This document shows, one piece after another, positions 34,951 through 47,039 of a stretch of DNA of 64,000 nucleotides. The position numbers and the translations under genes are program-made. Numbering within the stretch: the stretch's first letter is position 1; each line of letters starts with the position of its first letter. Source of the DNA: Phocoena phocoena (Eukaryota; Chordata; Mammalia; Artiodactyla; Phocoenidae); the NCBI RefSeq assembly GCF_963924675.1, contig NC_089221.1:139914263-139978262 (forward strand), given 5' to 3'. Below the pieces are notes generated by a model. It had not been told where the DNA came from. It saw nothing but the letters and a program-made list of their open reading frames with translations, and did no database searches.

Positions 34951-35725
34951 ACTTGAATGTTTATGGAAATGCATACAATTTTTTAACCTCAAAATATGTT
35001 TATGAGTGTCTAGATACTTGTATCTTCAACTTTTTAGTCCAAAACTTGAGTACAAGTGTGGTGAGCCGGGGCAGGGGGAGATGAGTTCAAGTTCACATAC
35101 TAACTGTTAGAACTAAAAATGAGGATTAAAAGGAGCCAGGTATTCCAGAGTAGAGACTCAGTTATTGCCACCCATCAGATTGCAATTATGTGGAATACAT
35201 TTTTTTAAACACTAGACTTCGCTTTTTAGAGCAGTTTTAGGTTCACAGCTAAATTGAGAGTATAAAATGTTTAACCCTTCAAGTAACACAGGAGAAAATG
35301 AGAAATTTAAGATCCACACTTCTGCACCAAAAATGATAGGGAATCCGGACCTAAATCATGTCAAGGTTAGGAAGGCCAACAGGCTGACCCACGGTCCTCC
35401 CTGACAGGGGTCCACTGTTCTTTGGAAAACTTAGAATCCAGAGACGCTAGAAACAACCTGAGATCTGCTGTTGGACCTCTCAGAGCCTATCAGATGGGTT
35501 CAATGGACTGGGTGAAAACTTTCCCTTAAATGTGATGGTCATCAAAGAATAAACATCTAGAAAACAGGGCTTCCCACCATCATCAAGTTTTTCTAATCAA
35601 GGAAAAGCTGTTGGCTCCAACTCAAAAGGAAGAACGTCAGTAGTCTGATCATATGGCGAAAGAACCATAGCAATAACAACGACAATCGTCATGGCGAATG
35701 TATACTGAGTTTAGCTTTAAAAAGT
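34951..35725. other. Mostly unidentified; short antisense L1M piece at 35212-35285
   Basis: 'ttttagagcagttttaggtt' and 'cacagctaaattgagag' near 35.22 kb resemble an antisense L1M 3' UTR fragment. The remainder has no recognisable element. Confidence 0.4.
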
Positions 35726-35729
35726 CATG

Positions 35730-36469
35730 AACTTCTTGCCCTCTCCACTCCCCTTTCTCTCTAATCCGAGGTGCCATCAGCCCTCACCTGGTGGACAGCA
35801 GTAGCCTCCTCACTTAGGTCTTTGAGCATCCACACCTACCTCCCCTATCTTCATGCTGTGACCACAATTCAAAATGCAAACATACTCACGTCAACACCAC
35901 CAACACCGTATCCTTCTTAAAACCCTTCAGCAGTTTCTCAAAAATCTCAATTAAAAAAAAAATCAGACTCTATAACATGGTCTAAAAGACCCTGTATGTT
36001 CTGACGCCTGCTAGCGTCTCCAGCCTCATCACACATCACTCATCCCTCTTGTTCCCTAGGCTCCAGCCACACCGGCCTATACTCCATTCCTCAGAAGCCT
36101 CCTGCTCCCTGCTGACCCAGGGCCTTTGCATGTCTTACTCTCCATGTGATGAAACCTCTCCTCTCTCTCTCCCCATCTTCCCTTAGCTAACTTCTACTCA
36201 TCTTTGAGATCTAACTCTGATGTCACTTCTCAAGGAAGTTTTCCTGTTCTTTCAGACTGAGAAAATACCTCAGAGCTGTAATACTGTATTGCTTTATTTC
36301 ATATCACTTGTCACAGTTAAAATGTTACACATATTTGTGTAGTTATTTAATTCATAGCTGTCTTCTCAACTAAGCTCACAAACTCCCCAACTTATAGGTT
36401 CCATGAAGGCAGAATGAGTGTGCCTTTGCTCACCCCTTTATTCCCAGAACTTAAAACCATTCCTGGGCA
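35730..36469 (+). mobile_element. L2 LINE, 5' piece of an interrupted copy
   Basis: Sense L2: 'aaacccttcagcagtttctc', 'ctccagccacaccggcctat', 'gacccagggcctttgcatgt', 'ttccatgaaggcagaatgag', reaching 'accattcctgggca'. The expected final block is missing here and reappears at 42239, on the far side of an inserted L1. Confidence 0.88.
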
Positions 36470-37600
36470 AGTGACATCAGCAACATGGCTGAATAAGACA
36501 TCCCTCGTTGTATCCCCCCCCATCAACAACAACAATTTGGCATCCATCCACAGACAAAAGTGCCTTTGGGGGAGCTGTGGGATCTAGCACCATACACCAA
36601 AGAACCCAGGAAGAGTCTCGCTCACCCATACGTTAGATAATAGGCATACAGACCTTGGTCCTGACTGTGGACACTGCAGGGTGTGTGAACTGGCTCCAGC
36701 CACTCTCAGCCATGGTCCAGGAGGCCCTGGAGAACACTGTCTTGGACAATCATGCAGATAAGAGAGTCCTTGCAGAAGTCCAAGTTTCCAAAAAAAAAGT
36801 TCCAGCACACTGTTGGAGAAAAAAAAAAATGAGTTTAGATGCATTGAAGAAGACTGGAGGAAAAGTTTCCCTTTACCCATGTCATGCCTCCCCCAGGGTG
36901 GCACAGCTCACTGTGCCAAATGAGACCTGCTAGGCCCAGGATTGCTCCCACAAGGAAAACTGAGAGCATGTAGGCGAGTATCCAGCTTTCCCAGCTATAT
37001 GAGATGTTGCCATAATCCCATTTCTCTCTCACCCCATCCAGGGTACTAAGTAATGAGCTGCATGAGTAGGAGAGGGAAAAAGCTGAGAGAGCTGCAGATA
37101 GGACTCTCAGACGGCTTTAAAGAGACATAGATCCTACCAACTACATCACAAACTACACCAAGAAGCCTGTCCATGAGACACTGGGGATGCCTCACCTACA
37201 GATACCCCCAATTAACCCATGGGTATCCTCGGTGCTCTGGGTGCCTTGCCAACACATATCCCCACCCTGCAGCTAGCTCTCTGGGCCTGCTCCAGATGAT
37301 GGCAGAGCCAGTTTTGGAAGATGGCTAATGAGCACATGCAGAAAGCTGACCTGAATCTGTGAGCTAGAGACAGACCATAAATTTGAGCTTGAGTTTGGCC
37401 CTTGAGAAAGCAACAGGAAGGCTGTCAGCATTTGGCCTGGTGCTTTTTGGGGTGGAAAGAAACCATGCACTCTTACATATTCTGCTACAAGAGGGAACAA
37501 GAAGCATGGAGCAGTTACATCCACAGAAGGTCTGAGAAAGCCTCATATTTCCTTAGTAGGGCTGATGGAAGATACTTATTTCCCAAGGGCAGTTTAGTAA
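36470..37600 (+). promoter_or_regulatory. L1M 5' UTR (decayed internal promoter)
   Basis: About 1.1 kb of relatively GC-rich leader before the ORF1-like region, starting 'gtgacatcagcaacatggct' and including 'aaaagtgcctttgggggagc'. L1 5' UTRs carry the element's own RNA polymerase II promoter. Its presence shows this copy was not heavily 5'-truncated. Small frames here (for example 36584-36904 minus and 36655-36933 plus) are not genes. Residual activity cannot be judged from sequence. Confidence 0.65.
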
Positions 37601-38819
37601 AGACAGGAGGAGGACGTGACTAAAATGTAAATAAAACAGCCACAGAAGACTACAAGGAACATGAAAAAAAATCAAGAAAATATGACCAACAAAAGATCAA
37701 AATAATCACCCAGTAACCAACCTCAAAGATATGGAGATAAGATATTGAAAATAACTGTTTGAAGGAAGATCACTCAGTCACAAGAAAACACAGAAAGACA
37801 ATTCAACAAAATCAGGAAAACAATATGTGAACAAATAAAAAGTTTAACAAAGAGACAGAAATCATAAAAAAGAACCAAACAACAATTCTGGAGCTGAAGA
37901 ACACAAGGAATAAAATAAAAAATGCAACAGACAGAATCAACAGCAGACTAGATCAAGCAGAAAAAATGATCTGTGAATTACAAGATAGGACAAGAGATCT
38001 TCTCTAAGACATGTTATAATAAAACTGTCAAATATCAAAGACAAGGAGAGTTTCTTAAAAGTAGTAAGAGAAAAGAAGTTGCAATTTACAAGGGAACCCC
38101 CATTAGGCTATCAGTGGATTTCTCAGCAAAAACCATTTAAGCCAGGAGAGAGTGGGATAATATATTCAAAGTGCTAAAAGAAAAAACTGCCAAACAAGAA
38201 TACTTTACCCAGCAAAGTTGTCCTTCAGAAATGAGGAAGAGATAAAGACTTTCTCAGGCAAATAAAAACTGAAGGGAGTTCATCACCACTAGACCTGCCT
38301 TATGAGAAATACTGAAAGGAATCCTTCAAGCTGAAATTAAAGGATGCTAACTAGTAACATGAAAACATATGAAAATATAAAACACATCAGTAAAGGTAAG
38401 TATGTAGTCAAATTCAGAATACTATTATACTGTGATATTGTGATGTGTTAACCGCTTAATTCTAGCATAAAGGTTAAAGGACAATAGTATTCAAAGTAAC
38501 TATTAATTTGTTACTGAACACACAATATAAAAAGAGGTGAATTATGGCATCAAAGACATAAATGGAAAGGAAGAATAAAAAACTAGGGTTTTGTATGCAA
38601 AAATAGTTAACTTGTTATCAACATAAAGTAGATATTTATAAGAAGTTTAATGTAATCCGCATGATGATCACACAAAAACCTACAGTAGATTCACAAAAGA
38701 AGAACAGAAGGGAATTGAAGCATATCACTATTAAAAATTATCAATTCACAAAGGAAAGCAGCTGGAGAGAGAAAGGAAGAATGGAACTATAAAAACGCCA
38801 GAAAACAATTAATAAGATG

Positions 38820-41310
38820 GCATTAGTCAGTCTGTATCTATCAATAATTAATCTTAATGTAAATGGAATAAGTTCTGCAAACAAAACGCACAGAGTGGCT
38901 GGTTGATTTAAAAAACAAGACCCAACTATATGCTGCCTACAAAAAGCTCACTTCAGCTTTAAGGACACACTTAGGCTCAAAGTGAAGATATAGAGAAAGA
39001 TATTCCATGAAAGTGGAAACCAAAAGAGAGTAGGGATGGCTATACATGTTTCAGACCAAGTAGATTTTAAACCAAAAATTGTAACTAGAGACAAAGAAGG
39101 TCACTATATAATGACAAAGAAGTCAATTCATCAAGAAGATATAACAATCATAAATAATATATGTACCCAACATCCAAACATCTAAATATATTAAGCAAAT
39201 ACTAACAGATCTGAAGGGAGACATAGACAACAGTACAATATAGAGGACTTCAGTACCCACTTTCAAAGGTGAGCAGGAACAAAATATCAAAAGGAAACCT
39301 TGGACTTGAACTATACTTTAGACCAAACGGACCTAACAGGCATATACAGAACATGCATCAAACAGCAGCAGAGTACACATTCTTCTCAAACACACATGGA
39401 ACATATTCTTCAGGATACGTTATATGATAGGTAACAAGTCTTGGCCAATTTAAGAAGACCGAAATCATACTAAGTATGTTTTCCAACCATAATAATATAA
39501 AACTAAAAATCAATAACAAGAGGAAAGTTGGAAAATTCACAAACGTGGAAATTAAACAACACACTTAACAACCAATGAATCAAAGAATAAAATCAAAAGA
39601 GAAAGAAATATTGAAACAAATGATAATGAAAACAAAACACACCAAAATATATGGGATGCTGCTAAAGCAGTGCTGAGAGAGAAGTTTTAGTAATAAACAC
39701 CTACAAAAGAAGCAAGACAGATTTCAAGTAAACAAAATAACTTTATACCTCAAGGAACTAGAAAAAGAACAAATGAAACCCAAAGTTAGTAGAAGAAAGA
39801 AATAACAAAGATCAGAGCAAAAAGAAATGAAGTAGAGACTAAAAAGACAACAGAAAAGATCAGTGAAAGTAACAGCTGGCTTTCTGAAAAGATAAAACTG
39901 ACAAACCTTTAGCTAGATTCACCAAGAAAAAAGAATGAAAAGATCCAAATAAAATCAGAAATGAAAGAAGGGACATTACAACTGATACCACAAAAATATA
40001 AAGAATCATAAGAGACTTACTATAAACAATTATACACCAACATATTTGGCAACCTAGAAGAAATGAATAAATTCCTAGAATTGTACAACCTACCATAACT
40101 GAATTATGAATAAACAGAAAATATGAACAGCAAATAATGAGTAAGGATTAAATCAGTAATCAAAAATCTCCCAACAGGGCTTCCCTGGTGGCGCAGTGGT
40201 TGAGAGTCCGCCTGCCGATGCAGGGAACACGGGTTCGTGCCCCGGTCCGGGAAGATCCCACATGCCGCAGAGCGGCTGGGCCCATGAGCCATGGCCACTG
40301 AGCCTGTGCGTCAGAAGCCTGTGCTCCACAACGGGAGAGGCCACAACAGTGAGAAGCCTGCGTACTGCAAAAAAAAAAAAAAAAAAAATCTCCCAACAAA
40401 GAAAATTCCAGGATGGTTTCCCCAATAAATTTTACCAAACATTTAAATAAGAATTAATGCTAATTCTTCTCAAACTCTTCCAAAAAAATTAAAGAGATGG
40501 CAACATTTCCAATCTCATTTTATTAGGCTAGCATTACTTGATACCAAAGCCAGATAAGGATGCTACCAGAAGGAAAAAAAAAAAACTACAGGTCAATATC
40601 CCTGATTAATATAGATGCAAACATTCTCAGCAAAATATGAGCAAACTGAATTCAACATAGCATTAAATAGATCACACACCATGATCAAGTGGGATTGATT
40701 CCAGGGATGCAAGGATGGTTCAACATATGCAGATCAATAAATGTGATATATCACATTAACAGAAACAAAAACAAAAATCATACGGTCATTTCAATAGACG
40801 CAGAAAAAGCACTTGACAAAATTCAACACCCTTTCATGATAAAAACTCTCAGCAAAGTGGGTATAAAAGAAATGTACCTCAACATAATAAAGGGCACATA
40901 TGACAAACTTATAGCTGACATGACACTCAAAAGCTTTTAGTTGAAAATTTTTACTCTCAGATGAGGAAAAAGACAAGGATGCCCACTCTCACCACTCTTA
41001 TTCAGTATAATACTAAAGTCTTCACCAGAGTGATCAAGCAAGAGAAAGAAATAAAAGGCCTCCAGATCAGAAAGGAAGAAGTAAAATGTTTGGTTGCCCA
41101 TGATGTATCATATAGTATATAAAATCCTAAAGACTCCACCAAAACCTCTTAAATAAATGAGTAGAGTTGGAAGACAGAAATTCAACACAGAGAAATGAGT
41201 TGTGTTTCTATGCATTAACAACAAAATCTCTGAAAAATAAAGGAAACAATGCTATTCACAATAGCATCAAAAATAATAAAATACTTATGAATAAATTTAA
41301 TCAAGGGTGT
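38820..41310 (+). pseudogene. L1M ORF2 relic (endonuclease/reverse transcriptase)
   Basis: Colinear with L1 ORF2 but full of stops and frameshifts. The best surviving frame (40689-40940) encodes a reverse transcriptase block with the residues '[13 protein letters not shown]' and '[17 protein letters not shown]'. The catalytic box, normally F/Y-A-D-D, reads V-A-H-D at 41093-41104: one metal-binding aspartate is lost, and the sequence before it is shortened. The SINE at 40177 interrupts the frame upstream of the reverse transcriptase block. Confidence 0.85.
40177..40383 (+). mobile_element. CHR-family SINE nested in L1M
   Basis: Full copy 'gggcttccctggtggcgcag' to 'gcgtactgc' and A tail. The perfect 15-bp TSD 'aaaaatctcccaaca' is at 40162-40176 and 40384-40398. 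The complementary cut site TTTTT/GA fits L1 endonuclease. This is the cleanest SINE insertion in the window. Confidence 0.97.
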
Positions 41311-41633
41311 TACATCTGTGAGAATGGCTATTAACAAAAAGACAAGTAATAACAAGTATTAGATGGGGAGAAAGGGAACATTCATGCACTACTGGTGGGA
41401 ACGTAAATTGGCACAGCCACTAAGAACATCAGTATGAAGGTTCTTCAAAATTTAAAAGAGAACTACCACATGATCCAGGCATTTCACTTCTGGGTATATA
41501 TCCAAAGAATATGAAATCACTCTCTTGAAGACATATCTGCACTCCTACGTTCACTGTAGCATTACTACACAGCCAAGATATAGAAACAACCTAAGCGTCC
41601 ATCTACGGATGAATGGATAAAGAAGGGGTAGTG

Positions 41634-41635
<2 letters not shown>

Positions 41636-41665
<30 letters not shown>

Positions 41666-41720
41666 TGCCTTTATACATGTACATATATATATTTACATAT
41701 ATATATAAATGTATATATAT
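41636..41720. repeat. (TA)n/(CA)n simple repeat inside L1M
   Basis: 'gtgtatatatatatatatat' passes to 'acacacacatg' and again to TA-rich sequence. It expanded within the L1 ORF2 3' region. Confidence 0.9.
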
Positions 41721-42238
41721 AATGGAATACAATTCTGCCATAAGAAAGAAGGAGATCATGGCTTTGGGACAACTTGGATGGACCTTGAGGGCATTATGCT
41801 AAGTGAAATAAGTCAGACAGAGAAAGACAAATACTGTATGATATCACTTATATGTAGAATCTAAAAAAGATAAACTCCCAAAAACAGCGTAGAATGATGG
41901 TTGCCAGGGACTAGGGGGTGGGAGAAATGAAAGATGTTAGTCAAAAGATACAAATTTCCAGTTCTAAGATGAATATATTTTGGAATTTAATATGCAGAAT
42001 GGTGATTATATATATTATATACTTGAAATGTGCTGAGCAAGTAGATCTAAACATTCTCAACACAAAAATGAAACGGTAATTATGTGAGGTGATGAAGATG
42101 CTAACTGACCCTACTGTTAGTTGGGTTTTGCAATATATACATTTTGCAATATATGAGCAGCAAATTGTTACACTGTACACCTTAAACTTACACAATGTTG
42201 TATGAAAATTATATCTCAATAAAGTTGGGGAAAAAAAC

Positions 42239-42296
42239 ATTCCTAGCACACATTTGGTGCTTCATAAATAGTTCTTGAATAAGGGAATAGGTAGAA
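42239..42296 (+). mobile_element. L2 LINE, 3' piece of the interrupted copy
   Basis: 'cattcctagcacacatttgg', 'tgcttcataaatagttcttg' and 'aataagggaatag' are the missing L2 terminus, continuing the piece at 35730-36469 after removal of the L1M. Confidence 0.8.
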
Positions 42297-42304
42297 TAAA
42301 GGAA

Positions 42305-42475
42305 TAGTTCCTTGTGTGCAAAGAACTGTGTTATGCATTATTCACGTTATAAATGAGGAAACTGAAGTTTAAGAAGTTGAGTAATTTCCCCAACATCATA
42401 TATTCAATAAACTGGTACTGCAGCCAGGAATCAAGCCCCCATTTTCTGACTGAGAGCTTCTATATGCTCAAAAAT
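42305..42475 (-). mobile_element. MIR SINE, antisense
   Basis: 'caaagaactgtgttatgcat', 'aaatgaggaaactgaagttt', 'ccagccaggaatcaagc' region and 'ttttctgactgagagct' follow the reverse MIR order. Confidence 0.8.
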
Positions 42476-42479
42476 ACTA

Positions 42480-44030
42480 TGTAATAATATGTCTGCAAAA
42501 ATTTACTTCACCTGCCTCCCCATATCTAACTTTTCTTCCATATCATAACTTCATTTGGAGATACTGTTTCAGCAGAAACGAAAATATTCCTAAGTTATTC
42601 TAGCACTTATTTTCAAATAGCAATGTGAGGCCAGTCTTTCAAAAACATTCCCACTTTTTATGAAATGGAAAAGACGTTCAAAATGTATTTATTTACCACA
42701 GATAAATTTAAAAATAATGTCAGGTACCCATGGTGTTATACTAAATCATTCCATTTTCTTTCCTAAAACAAATGGTATTATCAACCTCATGCCACACAAG
42801 TCTTATACTACCCTGCTCCATGGTATTGAATTAACCTTTACCTGACATCTCTAGGTAATCATTTTGGGAGCCATCCAATAAATCATTTAATAAAATGAAA
42901 ATGGAATAATTTTGCAGAAAGAATGTGTGCTCATTTTAAGTACTCCTAAGTGGAGGCAACTGCACTCAACAACAAAAATAGCTCTTTGCATCACCAAACA
43001 CAAACGAGTGGACTGGCTTTCCACAAAGGCAGCCAGGAAGTATCTGGCCATGAACCAGAATAGGCTTCTTAATGACATCCTCAAACAAGGACAACTATGC
43101 CTGTGGGGTTTTCTTTCCTGCCCCCCGCCCCCCGTTTGTGGCCACTGAATTTTGCAACTGATCGAAAAAGCAGATTGCTTTCTGCAAGGACACTGCATCA
43201 CTGTGTGGTATAAAAACTGGTAACTAAAACTCCTTACCATTTAGCTTAAGAGATCACTTGTCTTTTGGAAAGAGAAGCTGACATCTACTTTAAAATATGG
43301 AAATGGATGGAAAAGTCACCTTGAAGAGAATTTTGGTTCTGCAAAAGGTCATTTTAATGACTTAGTTAAGTCAGTATAAAGAAGTGGGAGTCAGTTGTTA
43401 CATTATTGAGTACCTTAGCAAATCTTCATTCCTTCATATTCCAGGTTGGTTTCTCAGAACGAATAGACTAGTATGCCTAAGGAGGCTAGAACCTGAAGGA
43501 GGGAAAGGAGTCATACCTGAAATCCTTATCTTTGAGATCTGATGTTTGGAAATTAGAGGTGTGGCCCAGAATAGCGTCAACCAAGGCCCAGTGGTAAGAC
43601 AAGGAAATAAAATTTCTTTGAAAAATGAGGCTACTACAAGCTGGCAACTCTGCCTCAACTCAAGAGTCTGAGACTGTAGGAAAGGGTAGATTTAATAGGA
43701 AAAAAATAGCTTATATAGCTGCTACTTCCTCTGAAATACTTCCTTTATTGAGTTCTCAGATACAAAGATCTGCCATTTCACCTCATATGGGATCTTTGAA
43801 CACTTACACAGCAAAGACCTTTCTGAGGATTTTAAATGACAATAATTGGCTTGAGAGTAATGCAATCAGTGTATCTAACAGTAAGTCAAAAGCACACAAT
43901 AGTGATCAATTAGGAGTTCCCCTTTAACAACAATGAAATCAGGATACTCACTACTCTAAAAAGCACTGGCATTTGTATACATTCCATAAAATAAGGAAGT
44001 TTTGCATCTCTGCGAAGTGTATACCTATAG
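42480..44030. other. No recognised repeat
   Basis: About 1.5 kb with no family recognised. The part at 42.89-43.24 kb has overlapping open frames of 117 (minus) and 78 (plus) codons without known motifs, and a C-rich tract at 43121-43133. I cannot support a gene. Confidence 0.4.
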
Positions 44031-44035
44031 ATCAG

Positions 44036-44250
44036 TGGTTATCAAATAGGGGCAATTTTACCCTCTCTCACAGAACATTTGGAAATGCCTAGAGACATTT
44101 CTGTTTGTCACAACAGGGTGCTGATGTTGACCTCTAATGGACAGAGGTCATGGATGCTTTGAAATATCCTACAATGCAGAGGCCAGTCTCCCATAATAAA
44201 GAATTGTCTATCCAAAATGTCAGTAGTACTGAGGTTGAGAAACCCTGATA
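44036..44250 (+). mobile_element. MER20 (hAT-Charlie non-autonomous DNA transposon)
   Basis: About 215 bp, close to full length for this family: starts 'cagtggttatcaaatagggg', contains 'catttggaaatgcctagaga' and 'ttgtcacaacagggtgctga', and ends 'tactgaggttgagaaaccct'. The imperfect termini pair as inverted repeats. MER20 copies are known to have been co-opted as hormone-responsive regulatory DNA in other mammals; nothing here shows that. Confidence 0.85.
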
Positions 44251-44254
44251 TAAA

Positions 44255-44720
44255 TCAAAAAGAAACATCTTAAAGTCACAAAAAAACATACTCAGATCTC
44301 ATTACAAACTCCACAAAAGTCAATGAATATGAAAACTGACAAAAACTTTGAAATCTTTCCATTTTTCAGACACCTGATTAAGTTCTTCATCCCAGGAATA
44401 CATTCATAAAGGCTATGGAAGAAAAACTCTTCAGTCATTCTTTCCAGTATAATTCTAAATCCACACTGACATTCTGGAGGTGTATCTAGGACAGGCTCTG
44501 AGAATTTTACCTATACTTAAATGGACAAGCCAAGTTACTATACAGTACATTATGGGGCATTTTGTGTACTTGGCAATTTGGCAAAAGAAACTGAACAACC
44601 AAAACAAAATTTTAATAAAAAGCCAGTGCCGTAAAGTAATATCTAGAAGCAGCCTGGGGCCACCTAAAATGAGTTGTTCTTTGATTTCTAATGTAGTACT
44701 AAGAGTGTGAAGTCTGGTCA
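44255..44720. other. No recognised feature
   Basis: Unique-looking. Complementary open frames at 44455-44721 (88 codons, minus) and 44480-44710 (76 codons, plus) have no motif. Confidence 0.35.
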
Positions 44721-44724
44721 AACA

Positions 44725-44915
44725 GAAGAAACTTTGAGTCCCAGCTTCATTTTAACAAACTGTTCTATTGTAGAATCCAGATTCACATACCTCACCTAAA
44801 AATAATGATTGTACTTATCTCAGGGGGTAATTATGAAACGTTAAACTAGATGGTGCTTGTCAAAATATTTAGGACATTAACAGCTTGACACTCTACAAAT
44901 GTAGATAATAGTGAC
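44725..44915 (+). mobile_element. MIR SINE
   Basis: 'ttcacatacctcacctaaaa', 'ataatgattgtacttatctc' and 'gggggtaattatgaaacgtt' are the MIR core and 3' half. Confidence 0.75.
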
Positions 44916-44919
44916 ATGT

Positions 44920-46535
44920 TCCAAGCTAACCTAGGTAAGTGTCACAGGATGAAACTTGATTGAAAGAAGAGAATTTGGGGGATTTTCTCTATTGAAAGTG
45001 TCTCTTCTTTTAGAAAGTTTGACTTTCAGTAAGACATCAATTTAAACCACTAAGATACTGAAAGACAGGGGAAAGCTTATGCATTACTTCATGCTGATTC
45101 TAAATCAGGGTATTTTGTTAATGTTGATATAAAGTAAAAACTCTGTCACAAAGAATAGAGTAATAATTACACAGGATTTCCACAGTTTTACTATTATAGA
45201 ACTTCAATTGTTAGATGACCAATTTAAGTATCTTAGGACCTCACCTAAAGAAATAAGTATATAAAATAAAAGATAATAAAGACATAAAAAGTGACATACT
45301 TCTGTTGGAAATTACAAATTTATGCACTTAAACAAAACAGAATAAAACAAAACAAAAATTAGCATAATTGTCAAGTTAACATTAGCCATATATGATTTAG
45401 AGGTGAATAACTGAATAAATTCTCAACTTCTCAATGAGAATTTCTTAGGGGACATACCTACCTTGTCTAATAGAGAACATACTACCTACTCAGTAATCCC
45501 AAGATATCTACCCCAGGGTACCTATCCATACTATACCATTAATATCATTTGATTCATAACCCTTCCAGCTTGAAATCTACTTTGTCCAGTTATACACCAA
45601 TGGCCCAGTACACACACATAATTTATTGTTCCAAGTGGGTAGCTAAATCTATAGCCTTCAAATGATTTACACTTTCCTATGCCCAACCTGTTACACATGT
45701 CATAATCTTGATATTAGAGATATGATTTTGGCCTAGGATTTTGAGCCTCCTGGACACTAATAAAAGACCTAGACAGAAGCTATACAAGAAGAAAAGCAGC
45801 TTTATGACAGAGTTTGCCCAATCCACCTTTTATGTTGCAATACTCCATTGTCAATAAACAAAAACTCACATGCTTTAAAAAGCAGTGCTTTTGTGTTATC
45901 TCAGTAAGCATGAAATTCTCCACAGGTTCCCATCAAAAATTAAGGAATAACAACAACAGGAGCAAGAAAGTTATGAGAGGTACCACAAACTAACGAAGTG
46001 CCTGGAATATGGTAGGAAATCAACAATGTTAACTATATTTAATATTACTAAATGAACTCAAAATATCAACATTTAAATCCAATCATTTTCTAGAACCAGA
46101 ATACAGAGAGCATAAAATAATTTACCTCACAAACTTTTGACCTGTATCCAAATATCTCCAAGAGACTTTTAAGTTATTTCATTATGTGGGAATATACTGT
46201 AGCAAATTGCTTTATATACTTGTTTAAATAAAAAGAACATCAGTTGACAGCTGGAAAATTATACTATATGCAGAATAATTTTATTCTAATTAAATGACTA
46301 GAGAGAATATGTGTTATTTTATCCATTGTTCATCTCTTTCTTTTGGAAGATTTCTCTCCCCTAGTCCATGTAATTTGGGGAACTGAGATTGAGAACCATT
46401 AGAATGGCATAAACATGAGCTTCATGGGGACCTTTGCCCCCAGTATGGAGAAAGTATGCCTGAGAAATACAGGGGGTATAGAAGAAATGGGATTCCAAAT
46501 ATAAAGAGAGATAGTCATTACAGTTCCTGATCATT
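44920..46535. other. Mostly unidentified; possible MIR 3' end near 45985-46055
   Basis: The piece 'agtgcctggaatatggtagg' at about 45.99 kb looks like a MIR or L2 end. The rest is AT-rich, unique-looking DNA without genes. Confidence 0.4.
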
Positions 46536-46539
46536 CCTA

Positions 46540-46720
46540 GCAAGGATTTTAATCTTAAGATTTTATTCTTAAGACTAACAGGAAGCCATGAAACCACTGA
46601 AGAGAGTCAATGAGGAGACAAGCATGGTCATGTTAACACATGGCAAAGATAACTGACTACAGTGTGGGACACAGTTTGGATGGGAAATAGAGTGAGTGTG
46701 TGAAATCCATTTTAGAGGTT
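46540..46720 (-). mobile_element. L2 fragment, antisense
   Basis: 'gactaacaggaagccatgaa' and 'gaggagacaagcatggtcat' match internal reverse L2. Confidence 0.55.
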
Positions 46721-46754
46721 ATTTTTGACATTCAGGCAAGAAATCAAGGCATCT

Positions 46755-47035
46755 TTTCATGTGAGTCTTCCCTGACCAATATCAAACCTGACAAAGAGTT
46801 TATCCCCAGCTACTATGTACTTTAATGGTATCTTTTTTTCCATCATATTTAACTCAATTTAAGATGTATAATTTGTATGCGATTGTTTTTTTCGTAATGC
46901 CTGCTCTTCACCAGACTTGCCTATGAGTGGCAGGGATTGCATCAGTTTTATTTACTTCTTTTAACTCCAGTACATAGAAGAGCGTTTAGTTCAGAATTTA
47001 GGCCCAATAAATATTTGCTGAATGACTGAATGAAT
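46755..47035 (+). mobile_element. L2 LINE 3' end
   Basis: 'gtgagtcttccctgaccaat', 'gcctatgagtggcagggatt' and 'caataaatatttgctgaatg' in sense order, ending in GAATGA units. Confidence 0.85.
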
Positions 47036-47039
47036 GGCC

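Larger units (their letters stand above)
36470..42237 (+). mobile_element. Nearly full-length ancient L1M inserted in an L2
   Basis: In order: 5' UTR from 'gtgacatcagcaacatggct' (36471); an ORF1-like A-rich region about 37.6-38.3 kb with internal loss; ORF2 endonuclease and reverse transcriptase region about 38.8-41.3 kb; a deletion of several hundred bp of ORF2 at about 41307-41318; the ORF2 end; a 3' UTR ending 'tctcaataaagttgggg' plus A tail. Flanks 'aaaccattcctgggca' (36454-36469) and 'aaacattcctagcaca' (42235-42250) are the diverged TSD. A SINE sits at 40177-40383. No frame longer than about 85 codons survives, so it is dead. Subfamily not assigned. Confidence 0.88.

Noticed and set aside
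36584..36933. Frames of 92-106 codons at 36.6-36.9 kb as possible small proteins
   Set aside because: They fall in the L1M 5' UTR on both strands, where mild GC richness gives chance open frames.
41565..41759. 64-codon minus frame rich in Tyr/Ile/Met
   Set aside because: Translation of the (TA)n/(CA)n tract within L1M.
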